Positions 14,898 to 23,435 of a stretch of 64,000 bases of DNA are shown in pieces; position 1 is the first letter of the stretch; every line of letters starts with the position of its first letter. Source of the DNA: Azospirillum cavernae (GTDB lineage Bacteria > Pseudomonadota > Alphaproteobacteria > Azospirillales > Azospirillaceae); assembly GCF_003590795.1 (NCBI RefSeq), contig NZ_QYUL01000005.1, forward strand, positions 110,001-174,000, written 5' to 3'. The position numbers and the translations under genes are program-made. The notes beneath the pieces were generated by a model, which was given only the letters and a program-made list of their open reading frames with translations, ran no database searches and was not told where the DNA came from.

Positions 14898-17800
14898 TTT
14901 GGGGCGGGGGAAAAGCAAACTTGTTGCGATTTCTCCCACGGCTTTGCTGAACGTTGCGTTGGGCCATCATCGCGCCGGTCGTTTGGCCGACGCGATGGCA
15001 GGCTATGATCGATTGTTGGCTTTATCGCCCAATCATTCCGACGCTCTTCATCTGTCCGGTTTTCTTGCTCATCAAATGGGGGATTCGTCCGAGGGATTGC
15101 GTCGGATCCACCGTGCGGTCCTCGTTAATCCGGTTTTTCCCGAGGCGTTCAACAGTCTTGGCAGCGCGATGGCTGATCTTGGCCGGAACGCTGAGGCGGA
15201 GGCGGCGTTCGTCCAGGCGATCAAACAACGGGGTGACTACGCCGAAGCCCACAGCAATCTGGGCACTGTTTTTCAGTCCATCGGTCGGATGACGGAGGCC
15301 GAGGATTCCTATGGGCGCGCGCTGGCTTTTGCTCCCCATCACGCCAACACGGTGTTCAATCTGGGGATTTTGTATCGACAAACGGGACGGATTGCGCAAG
15401 CGGCGCATCGTTTTTACGAGCTTGTGACGGCCCATCCGCAGCACGCTGGGGGCTGGCGCAATTTGGCGCTGTGTCTGCGTGGTCTGGAACATCCCGATGC
15501 GGAAGCCTGCCTGGTTCGCGCGTTGCAAGACTTCCCCAAGGACGCCGAACTGTCCGCTGAACTGGGGCATGTGCTGCTCGGGCAGGGGCGTTTTGCGGAA
15601 GCGGTTGCGATTTTGGAGCCGGCGGCGGTCGCTGCCGCTGGTTCGGCGCTTTTGCATTTTTCTCTGGCCGCCGCTTTTCAGGGACAAAATCGCCTCTCCG
15701 ATGCGGTGGCGCATTACCGTGAAGCCCTGGCGTGCGATCCGACTCTGACGGGAGCGTGGAACAATCTGGGGGTGGCGCTGCTGGATCTGGGGCAGCGTGC
15801 GGAAGCCTTGCCTATTCTTCGGCTTGCGGTGGCGTGGCAACCCGATGACGCGATGGTTTTGAACAACGCGGGCACGCTTTTGGACGGTTTGCAGCGCTTG
15901 GACGAGGCCGCCGCCCTCTATTCCCGCGCCTTGCGGCTGCGCCCGGATTATGGGAAGGCCCTGAACAATCTGGGCGGGGTGTTCAAGGCGTGGAAATGGC
16001 TGGATCGCGCGGAATCCTTGCGGCGTGTGGCGATTGCCGCACAGCCGGATCACGCGGAAGCTTACGCCAACCTCGCATCGATTTTTCAAGAACGCGACGA
16101 CATGAGGGAAGCGGAACGGCAGTGTCGGCGTGGGCTGCGGCTGGACTCGATCAATCCGAGCGCTTTGACCGGCTATGGCTTGGTTCTTCAAGTACAGGGA
16201 AAAATGGTGGAGGCCGAGGCGGCGCATCGCAAGGCCTTGTCCATCGATGGCCAGCATGCGGAGGCGCAGGCCAACCTCGGAATGCTGCTTTGGCAGCAAT
16301 GCGCCGACGCGGACGACGCTGAAGCCCACCTGTCGAGCGCCCTTGATCGTGATCCAGCTCTTGGCCCCGCGCATTTGAATCGGGGAATCATCCGCCTGAC
16401 GCTGGGCCGATTGGCCGAAGGTTGGGACGATTACCAATGGCGGTTCAAGGCCAAGGGGTATGAGGATCGTCGAATTTCGGCCCCGCGTTGGCAGGGGGAA
16501 ACGCTAGCTGGTCGGCGTCTTCTGGTCTGGCCCGAGCAGGGGGTGGGGGATGAAATCCTGTTTTCCTCCTGTTGGCCGGACCTGATCGAGCGGGTTGGCC
16601 ATCTGGTGATCGAATGCGACCGCCGGTTGGTTTCGTTGTTCGCGCGCTCCTTTCCGCAGGCGACGGTTCGGGCGTCATCGGTTGGGCCGGATGGACAGGA
16701 GCGGATCGACCCGCCTGGGGTCGACGCTCAAATTCCAGCCGGTGATGTGCCGCGTTTGCTGCGTGGAGCGCTGACGTCCTTTGCCTCGGCGCGCCCTTGG
16801 CTGATCCCGGATCCACAGCGCGTTGCGCTGTGGCGTGATCGTGTGGCGGCGTTGGGGAATGGAGTGAAAATCGGCATCGGTTGGCGCAGCCAAAAGATGA
16901 CCACGGATCGGCGCGCCGCCTACACCAGCTTGGACCAATGGGGAACAATCTTCGCGATTCCCGGTCTGATTTTCGTCAATGTCCAGTATGGCGACTGCGC
17001 CGAAGAGTTGGACGCGGCTGAGCGACGGTTTGGCGTGCGCATCCATCGTTGGGATGATCTCAATCTGAAGGATGATTTTGACGGCGCCGCCGCGTTGACC
17101 GTCAATCTTGATCTGGTCATCTCTCCGGCCATGTCCGCTGGGGAATTGGCGGGAGCTTTGGGAACGCCGGTTTGGCGCTTTGGCGGACGGGATTGGACCC
17201 AACTGGGGACAGGCGTGCGGCCCTGGTTCTCGACCATGCGACTGTTTCAGCCGGGGCCGGGGGAGGGGTTGGACGCGGCGCTCGCGCGCATGGCCTCTGC
17301 CTTGCGGCGGCTTCAGGTTGAGGCCATCCAGCCAAGCGTGGTGAACGCCCAGGCCATTGATGAGGCGGTGGCCGACGCTGTCGCGGTGTATCGCGTGGGG
17401 GATGTGACGGGGGCCGAATCCCGGGTTTCAGCGATTCTGACCAAGGCCCCAGATCACGGGGTGGCGCTGCATCTGGCGGGTGTGCTCGCGGCCCGTCGCG
17501 GTGACAATGCCGTTGCGGAAACGCGCTTCGCTCTTGCGGTTCGGGCCAATCCACTGAACGCGGCGGCCCATGCGGGGCGGGGCGAAGCCTTGCAGCGGCT
17601 TGAAAGGGATGAGGAAGCCCTTGCCGCTTTGCGGGCGGCGGTGATGGCGCAGCCGGACGCCGGGGAGCATCTGGTCAATTTAACCGCCCTTCTCCGCCGG
17701 TTGGGACAGGGTGACGCGGCGCGGAGCGCTGTTCGTCGCGCCATCCGATTGCGTCCGGACTTGATGCTGGCCCACACGCATCTGGGGTCTTTGACCGATG

Positions 17801-20800
17801 ATCCGCGTCAGGCTCTGCTGTGTCATCGGCGGGCCGTGGCGTTGGCGCCAGGACATGGCGACGCGTTGAACAATTTGGGCGGGGCGCTGTATGGGATTGA
17901 CCGCTTCGGTGAGGCCGCGCGGGTGTTGGGTTGGGCGGTTCGGATCCTTCCGACGATGGCCGTCGCCTGGACTGGACGGGGCAACGCGCTTGACGCGCTG
18001 GGTCGTGTTGACGGGGCGGCGCGCTGTCATCGGATCGCTCTGGCCAATCAACCGGATTTGGCTGAGGCGCACGCCAATTTGGCCTTTCATCATCAGCGGT
18101 TGAGCCAACGGGATGCGGCGTTGGCCGCCTATCGCCGAGCCTTGCTGTCGGATCCCCGGCATGGGCAGGCCCATTACAACCGGGGTATGCTGCTTCTGGA
18201 GAGGGGAGACCTGCGGCAGGGTTGGGCGGAGCATGAATGGCGCTTCGCCACGCCGCAACAGCGTCACCAGCGCCGTCGGATAAGGGCGCGAGTCTGGCGG
18301 GGAGAGAACATTGCGCAGGCCCGGCTGTTGGTCTGGCGGGAGCAGGGGGTTGGCGACGAAATCCTGTTTTCCTCCTGCTACGGCGAGCTTGCCAAGCGCG
18401 CCGGGCGCTTGGTGATCGAATGCGACCGCCGTCTGGCGCCCTTGTTCGCCCGTTCGTTCCCAACGGCCACCGTGCGCCCGGAAACCAGCGAACCGCGTGA
18501 TGTCGATGTGCAGATTGCGGCGGGCAGCGTGCCCCGTCTGCTGCGCTCGGACCTGAAACGCTTTCCCGTCGCCACTTCTTGGTTGACGCCGGACCCGGAT
18601 CGGGTGGCTGTGTGGCGGGATCGCCTGGGCGCTCTGGGGCCGGGCCTGAAGATCGGCATCGGCTGGCGCAGTCAGGTCGTCACCGCCCAGCGGCAAGGGG
18701 CTTACACCGCGTTGGATCAATGGGGCGCGATCTTCGCCATTCCCGGAATCACCTTCGTCAACCTGCAATATGGCGAGTGCGCCGATGAAATTCAGGCCGC
18801 CGAACGCCGTTTCGGCGTGACGATCCATCGCTGGCCCGATTTGAATCTGAAGGATGATTTCGACGGCGTCGCCGCCTTGATGGTCAATCTTGATCTGATT
18901 CTGTCACCGGCCATGTCGGCGGGGGAGTTGGCCGGGGCGCTGGGGGCGCCGGTCTGGCGTTTTTGTGGTCCGGATTGGACGGAACTGGGCAGCGCGGCGC
19001 GTCCATGGTTTCCCACCATGCGGGTCTTCCATCCCAGACCTGGAACGGATTTGACCGACGCGCTCAACCAGATTGCCGGGACGTTGCGGGGATTGCTCCA
19101 GCCCATTGGCTCCCCCCCGTCGGGCGATGACCTGGACAGTCTGTTGCAACAGGCGGTGGACGCCCATCAGACCGGCGCCTCTGACGAGGCCGCCAGACTT
19201 TATGAGCGTGTGCTTGACCGTGATCCGGCAAGCGTCGTCGCGTTGCACCTGTCGGGCCTGCTTGCCCATCAGACCGGCGAATCGGAGCGAGGGGAGGCGC
19301 GGATCGCCGCCGCTGTCGCGGCGATGCCCGAATACGCGGCGGCGCAGGTCAGCTTGGGCGTGGTGCGCCTGACGCTGGGAGCTGCAAGCGACGCCGTGGC
19401 CTGCTTGCGCAACGCGCTTGCTTTGCAGCCGGACGATGCGGCGGCCTTGAGCAACCTCGGCAACGCGTTGGCGGCGGTGAACGCCCTGATTTTGTCGGAA
19501 ATGGCGCATCGCCGCGCTGTGCTCACCAACCCTTCGATGCCGGAGGCGCACGACAATCACGGCGTTGCTCTGGCCCGGCTTGGCCGTCTGGCCGACGCGT
19601 GGCAGTCCCATCGGCAGGCGTTGCGGCTTGCCCCCGCTCTGGTGTCCGGCTGGGTCAATCGGTCGATTGTGGCCCGACGGCTGGCGCGGCATGACGCGGC
19701 GGATCGGGCCGGACAAACGGCGCTGACGTTGGACCCCGCCTTGGCCGACGCCATGGCCAACCGTGGGCGGCTGTTGCGGGAGCAAGGGCAGGTTGGCGCG
19801 GCCTTGCGCTGGTGCGACCGCGCCCTGGCTGTCCAGCCGGGATTGCCCAGCGCCGCCTTCAACGGCGGGGTTCTGCGTCTGGCGGCGGGAATCTTGGACG
19901 TTGGATGGCTGGGTTATGACCAGCGTTTTGAGGCCGACGCGCTCAGCGGCGCCGCTCGCCGTCCCGGCGTGCCGGTCTGGCGGGGAGAGGCTTTGGCTGA
20001 ACGGCGAATTTTGGTGTGGCGGGAGCAGGGGATTGGCGACGAGGTGATGTTCGCCAATTGTCTGCCGTCCCTGATCGCCCAGGCCGAGCGTGTGACGCTG
20101 GAGTGTGACCGCCGTTTTCAGACGCTGTTTGCCCGCTCCTTCCCAAACGCCACGGTTGTTCCGGCGGCGGAGGCCATCGACCAAAGGGTCGAGGGCGTTG
20201 ATTGCCATGTCGCTGTCGGCTCGCTGCCTCGGCACCTACGGCGTAATCTGAGTGACTTTCCCGTGTCTCCTGCTTTTTTGCAGGCTGATGAATCGGCGGT
20301 CGTCCGGTGGCGTCGGCGTTTGGCGGCGGTGGGACGCGGGCTTATGGTCGGCGTGGCGTGGCGCAGCGGCCAGTTGGACGCGGAGCGTATGCCGGATTAC
20401 ACGCGGCTGGAGGATTGGGCGGCGGTGTTCGCTGTTCCCGGCGTCACCTTCATCAATCTTCAATATGGCGATTGCGCCGCAGAGCTGGAGTTGGCGCGGC
20501 GGAATCTTCCCCGCGTGCCCCATGTCTTTGCCGATTTGAATCTCAAAGATGATCTTGATGAAACGGCGGCGTTGATGACGGCCTTGGATTTGGTGATCGC
20601 TCCGGCGATCTCAACCGGGGAGTTGGCCGGGGCGTTGGGAACGCCGGTTTGGCGGATTGGCCGTGATGGGGATTGGACCACGCTTGGCGCCGCTGTGCGT
20701 CCATGGTTCCCGGCCATGCGCGTTTTTCGTTGTGCGCCGGGGCAAACGGTGGCCGATCAGTTGCCAGTGGTTGCCGCCGCTCTGCGGGGCTTGGCGATTA

Positions 20801-20808
20801 TGGCGTAA
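14836..20808 (+). CDS. Giant protein with three tandem TPR plus GT9-like glycosyltransferase modules
   Basis: About 1990 residues in three repeated modules, each a run of tetratricopeptide repeats followed by a heptosyltransferase-like (GT9) domain. The GT domains begin near residues 560 (RRLLVWPEQGVGDEILFSSC), 1160 (ARLLVWREQGVGDEILFSSC) and 1720 (RRILVWREQGIGDEVMFANC). Each contains IGIGWRS or VGVAWRS, VNLQYGDC or similar, DLNLKDDFD and LDLV-x-PA-S-GELAGALG-PVWR, matching the G-GD and acceptor/donor loops of GT9-like enzymes. The TPRs probably bind protein acceptors such as flagellin. The start is uncertain: GTG 14836, ATG 14851, ATG 14866 and TTG 14899 are all possible, and most overlap flbT. 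No signal peptide, so cytoplasmic. Followed by a strong terminator. Confidence 0.85.
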   Translation: MVNSWMTRRLMVRHPVTRNRDLGRGKSKLVAISPTALLNVALGHHRAGRLADAMAGYDRLLALSPNHSDALHLSGFLAHQMGDSSEGLRRIHRAVLVNPVFPEAFNSLGSAMADLGRNAEAEAAFVQAIKQRGDYAEAHSNLGTVFQSIGRMTEAEDSYGRALAFAPHHANTVFNLGILYRQTGRIAQAAHRFYELVTAHPQHAGGWRNLALCLRGLEHPDAEACLVRALQDFPKDAELSAELGHVLLGQGRFAEAVAILEPAAVAAAGSALLHFSLAAAFQGQNRLSDAVAHYREALACDPTLTGAWNNLGVALLDLGQRAEALPILRLAVAWQPDDAMVLNNAGTLLDGLQRLDEAAALYSRALRLRPDYGKALNNLGGVFKAWKWLDRAESLRRVAIAAQPDHAEAYANLASIFQERDDMREAERQCRRGLRLDSINPSALTGYGLVLQVQGKMVEAEAAHRKALSIDGQHAEAQANLGMLLWQQCADADDAEAHLSSALDRDPALGPAHLNRGIIRLTLGRLAEGWDDYQWRFKAKGYEDRRISAPRWQGETLAGRRLLVWPEQGVGDEILFSSCWPDLIERVGHLVIECDRRLVSLFARSFPQATVRASSVGPDGQERIDPPGVDAQIPAGDVPRLLRGALTSFASARPWLIPDPQRVALWRDRVAALGNGVKIGIGWRSQKMTTDRRAAYTSLDQWGTIFAIPGLIFVNVQYGDCAEELDAAERRFGVRIHRWDDLNLKDDFDGAAALTVNLDLVISPAMSAGELAGALGTPVWRFGGRDWTQLGTGVRPWFSTMRLFQPGPGEGLDAALARMASALRRLQVEAIQPSVVNAQAIDEAVADAVAVYRVGDVTGAESRVSAILTKAPDHGVALHLAGVLAARRGDNAVAETRFALAVRANPLNAAAHAGRGEALQRLERDEEALAALRAAVMAQPDAGEHLVNLTALLRRLGQGDAARSAVRRAIRLRPDLMLAHTHLGSLTDDPRQALLCHRRAVALAPGHGDALNNLGGALYGIDRFGEAARVLGWAVRILPTMAVAWTGRGNALDALGRVDGAARCHRIALANQPDLAEAHANLAFHHQRLSQRDAALAAYRRALLSDPRHGQAHYNRGMLLLERGDLRQGWAEHEWRFATPQQRHQRRRIRARVWRGENIAQARLLVWREQGVGDEILFSSCYGELAKRAGRLVIECDRRLAPLFARSFPTATVRPETSEPRDVDVQIAAGSVPRLLRSDLKRFPVATSWLTPDPDRVAVWRDRLGALGPGLKIGIGWRSQVVTAQRQGAYTALDQWGAIFAIPGITFVNLQYGECADEIQAAERRFGVTIHRWPDLNLKDDFDGVAALMVNLDLILSPAMSAGELAGALGAPVWRFCGPDWTELGSAARPWFPTMRVFHPRPGTDLTDALNQIAGTLRGLLQPIGSPPSGDDLDSLLQQAVDAHQTGASDEAARLYERVLDRDPASVVALHLSGLLAHQTGESERGEARIAAAVAAMPEYAAAQVSLGVVRLTLGAASDAVACLRNALALQPDDAAALSNLGNALAAVNALILSEMAHRRAVLTNPSMPEAHDNHGVALARLGRLADAWQSHRQALRLAPALVSGWVNRSIVARRLARHDAADRAGQTALTLDPALADAMANRGRLLREQGQVGAALRWCDRALAVQPGLPSAAFNGGVLRLAAGILDVGWLGYDQRFEADALSGAARRPGVPVWRGEALAERRILVWREQGIGDEVMFANCLPSLIAQAERVTLECDRRFQTLFARSFPNATVVPAAEAIDQRVEGVDCHVAVGSLPRHLRRNLSDFPVSPAFLQADESAVVRWRRRLAAVGRGLMVGVAWRSGQLDAERMPDYTRLEDWAAVFAVPGVTFINLQYGDCAAELELARRNLPRVPHVFADLNLKDDLDETAALMTALDLVIAPAISTGELAGALGTPVWRIGRDGDWTTLGAAVRPWFPAMRVFRCAPGQTVADQLPVVAAALRGLAIMA

Positions 20809-20810
20809 AA

Positions 20811-20845
20811 AAACCGGGGGGAACGGCTGTTCCACCCGGCTTTTT
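20811..20845. terminator. Bidirectional rho-independent terminator
   Basis: CCGGGGGGAAC (20814-20824), loop GGCT, GTTCCACCCGG (20829-20839), flanked by a run of A before and TTTTT after. It can end transcription of the giant rightward gene and of the leftward DUF465 gene. Confidence 0.85.
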
Positions 20846-20875
20846 ACGCGTGTGTCTGGTTTGGTTGGGGGGAAA

Positions 20876-21055
20876 TCAGTTCAAGCTGCTGGTTTTCGTC
20901 AGGCGATCCATCTCTTCCTTGACGTGCAACTTTTCAAGTTTAAGGCGCTTCACCGCGCTCTCGTCCGGCCAGGATCGCTTTTCCTCGTCGAGGATCGCAC
21001 GATCAAGGCGCAGGTGCTTCTCTTGCAGGGAATGAACACGAGCATCGGTGTGCAT
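20876..21055 (-). CDS. DUF465 / YdcH-family small protein
   Basis: A 59-residue, highly charged helical protein read from ATG 21055 (GGAGAG about eight bases upstream), starting MHTDARVHSLQEKHLRLDRA and continuing with VKRLKLEKLHVKEEMDRL. This matches the DUF465 pattern of short coiled-coil proteins widespread in Proteobacteria, whose role is unknown. Leftward, it is the last gene after the GT41 gene and ends at the bidirectional terminator. A longer frame to 21133 exists but the extra residues are not family-like. Confidence 0.75.
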   Translation of the reverse strand: MHTDARVHSLQEKHLRLDRAILDEEKRSWPDESAVKRLKLEKLHVKEEMDRLTKTSSLN

Positions 21056-21167
21056 GAGTCTGCTCTCCGTCTGGTCGAATCGGCTCTTGCCGGAATGTGG
21101 CAGGCCGATGACACCAGTGTTCACCGTTCCCATGGCTCAGACAACCCCAATCTTTCAATGGAGGGCG

Positions 21168-23435
21168 TCAATCCATACGAAAAACCTCTTCAATCGCGCG
21201 GGCGTATGATGCTGCGTCGCACAAAGGTGAGGTGGCTATCTGTTCGGCCAAGCCCATCCGAATGTTGGAGAGAGTCTTGTGATCTTCGGCCAGAGTCTTC
21301 GCCAGAAGGACATACTCCTCTTCATTGGACGCCACCCATTCGGGGCGTCCCAGGCTGTGCAGCAGCGACGCGGTCATGCGTTCGATGAAGCGCTCTCCCG
21401 CCAACGTCACCACGGGCACTCCCATGCTGAGCGCGTCAAAGCTGGTCAGACAGCCGCCGTAGGGGAAGGGGTCGAGGGCGATGTCCACGCCCTCATGGTA
21501 GCGCAGATGCTCTTCATGGCTGGCGGCGGGGGGCAGCAGGATCAGTTGATCGGCGCCGACTCCATTCTGGGCGAAGGCTTTGGCCATGCGTGTGCGGCCC
21601 TGCGGATCCGCCAACCCGGCGCCGCGTGATTTCAGCATCAGCCGGGATCCCGGCACGGCGTGCAGAATTCGGGACCACAGCGCCACCACGCGATGATTGA
21701 TCTTGGCGTCGAGGTTGAACGATCCAAAGGTGATGACGCCGTTCCAGCCGCAAGGCGGCGGCATCAAGGGGAACTTGCGCCCCGGCGGTTTGAACAGGAA
21801 AAAATGGGGCAGACGGATCAAGCGTTCCTTGAAGGTCTCGGTGCTGTCCGCCGGGTGCAGAACCGGATCGGTCAACCACAGATCCATCGCGTCGACCCCG
21901 CTGGAGGTCATGCCGTGGAAGCTGACCTGACGCGGCGCCGGGCGCCGGGTGAACAGGCCCATGCGCTGCCCGCTGGTGTGGCCGATCAGGCAAACCAGAA
22001 CATCAATGCCGTCGGCGCGGATTTGATCGGCCAGCGCGTCGTCGTCCATTCCCCGCGTGTCGCGCCACCCGTCGGCCATGCTCCGCATCTCGGCCAGAGC
22101 CGGGGCGTCGAACGGGACATCGCCATAGATCACGGGAACCACCGCCGAACGATCATGCGCGTGCAACAGCGGAGCAATCTGGTCCAGCAGCCGGTTGCCA
22201 GGGTGCAGATAGTTCGACACATAGCCGACCAGCAGCGGGCGGCCATGGATGGCGGGGCAGGCTAAGGCGGGTGAGGACTCGATGGTCCGGCCAAAACGAT
22301 CCCCCCAAGCCGTCACCTCGTCCGCCAGCATTGGGTTGGTCAGGTCGGGCAGCAGCAGGGCTGTGACCAGACGGGCGCTGTGAATCCATGGGGCGTCGCT
22401 GATGCGGCTGGCGATGCGCAAACCGACCATGGCCTCAGCGATCTGGCCCAGATTCTTGGCGGCAAGCGCGCCGTTGTAATGCCCGCCCAGCGCCGTTGGA
22501 TCCAGCGCGACCACCCGCCGATAGGCGCTGTGCGCCTCGTCAAACCGGCCAAGCTCAAACAGGGTGAGCGCCAGCGCGTCTTGCGCGTCGAAATCAAGCG
22601 GGGCGAGGGCGACGGCGCGGGTCAGAACGTCCGCCGCGTCATCCAGACGCTGGCCAGATCGGTGGGACAGGCCCAACTCCAGCAGAGTCGCCGCCAGATC
22701 ACGCTGGGCTTCGGGCTGGTCGGGGTGCAGCGCGGCGACCCAGCCAAACCGACGGATCGCCTGGACCTGCTCCCCCCGGCTGCGGGCGATGACGGCAAGG
22801 TTGTGCAGGGCGTCGCCATGGTCGGGGCGCAGGGCCAGCGCCCGCTGATACCAGTTCGCCGCGCCGTCGGCGTCGTTCAGCCGGTGGAGCAGAGAGGCCA
22901 GCCGCGCCGCCGTCGCGCCGGACAGAGGATCGCGCCGCGCCGCCTCCTGGAGCGGCTCCACGGCGCGCTCAAGCCGCCCGGCGCTGTCCAGCGCCACGCC
23001 CCAATGATAGAACAAGACGGCCGTGTCGCCGCTGCGCGCGGCGCGTCCGAAGCCACGCGCAGCGCCGCTGTTGTCGCCTCGCTCCCGTTCCGCGTGGCCC
23101 AACCCTTCCAAGGCCTCCACCAGGGCCGGGGACAGGGCGATGGCCCGGCGAAAGCGCGTCAGGGCGTCGGCGGGGCGGCCAAGCGCCCGCAGCACTTTGC
23201 CATGATTGACCTGCGGGTCCGCCGCCAGCGGGTTGGCGAGGGCGGCGCGGGCCAGCAGCCCGGCGGCTTCCTCCAACCGGCCCAATTGGGCGATCAGCAG
23301 GCCGCACAAATGCAAAGCCTGAGCATTGTCGGCGTCAGCGTCGAGAATGCGCCGGTAGAGTTCCTCGGCCTCGGCGAAGCGCCCCGTCTGGTGCAGATCA
23401 AGGGCGATGGTGAGAGCCTCGGCAATGGTCGCCAT
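21168..23435 (-). CDS. TPR plus GT41 glycosyltransferase (O-GlcNAc transferase / SPINDLY type)
   Basis: A 755-residue protein. Residues 1-360 are tetratricopeptide repeats beginning MATIAEALTIALDLHQTGRF. From about residue 390 the GT41 catalytic region follows: VGYVSNYLHPGNRLLDQIAP, IDVLVCLIGHTSGQRMGLF, RPAPRQVSFHGMTSSGVDAM, FGSFNLDAKINHRVVALW and DIALDPFPYGGCLTSFDALS with MGVPVVTLAGERFIERMTAS. These match the UDP-sugar site of the family (the Lys in LDAKI is where OGT has its catalytic Lys). It should add a sugar to Ser/Thr of cytoplasmic proteins, and flagellin is the obvious candidate here. Its ATG overlaps the stop of the upstream two-module gene (TGATG). Confidence 0.88.
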   Translation of the reverse strand: MATIAEALTIALDLHQTGRFAEAEELYRRILDADADNAQALHLCGLLIAQLGRLEEAAGLLARAALANPLAADPQVNHGKVLRALGRPADALTRFRRAIALSPALVEALEGLGHAERERGDNSGAARGFGRAARSGDTAVLFYHWGVALDSAGRLERAVEPLQEAARRDPLSGATAARLASLLHRLNDADGAANWYQRALALRPDHGDALHNLAVIARSRGEQVQAIRRFGWVAALHPDQPEAQRDLAATLLELGLSHRSGQRLDDAADVLTRAVALAPLDFDAQDALALTLFELGRFDEAHSAYRRVVALDPTALGGHYNGALAAKNLGQIAEAMVGLRIASRISDAPWIHSARLVTALLLPDLTNPMLADEVTAWGDRFGRTIESSPALACPAIHGRPLLVGYVSNYLHPGNRLLDQIAPLLHAHDRSAVVPVIYGDVPFDAPALAEMRSMADGWRDTRGMDDDALADQIRADGIDVLVCLIGHTSGQRMGLFTRRPAPRQVSFHGMTSSGVDAMDLWLTDPVLHPADSTETFKERLIRLPHFFLFKPPGRKFPLMPPPCGWNGVITFGSFNLDAKINHRVVALWSRILHAVPGSRLMLKSRGAGLADPQGRTRMAKAFAQNGVGADQLILLPPAASHEEHLRYHEGVDIALDPFPYGGCLTSFDALSMGVPVVTLAGERFIERMTASLLHSLGRPEWVASNEEEYVLLAKTLAEDHKTLSNIRMGLAEQIATSPLCDAASYARAIEEVFRMD

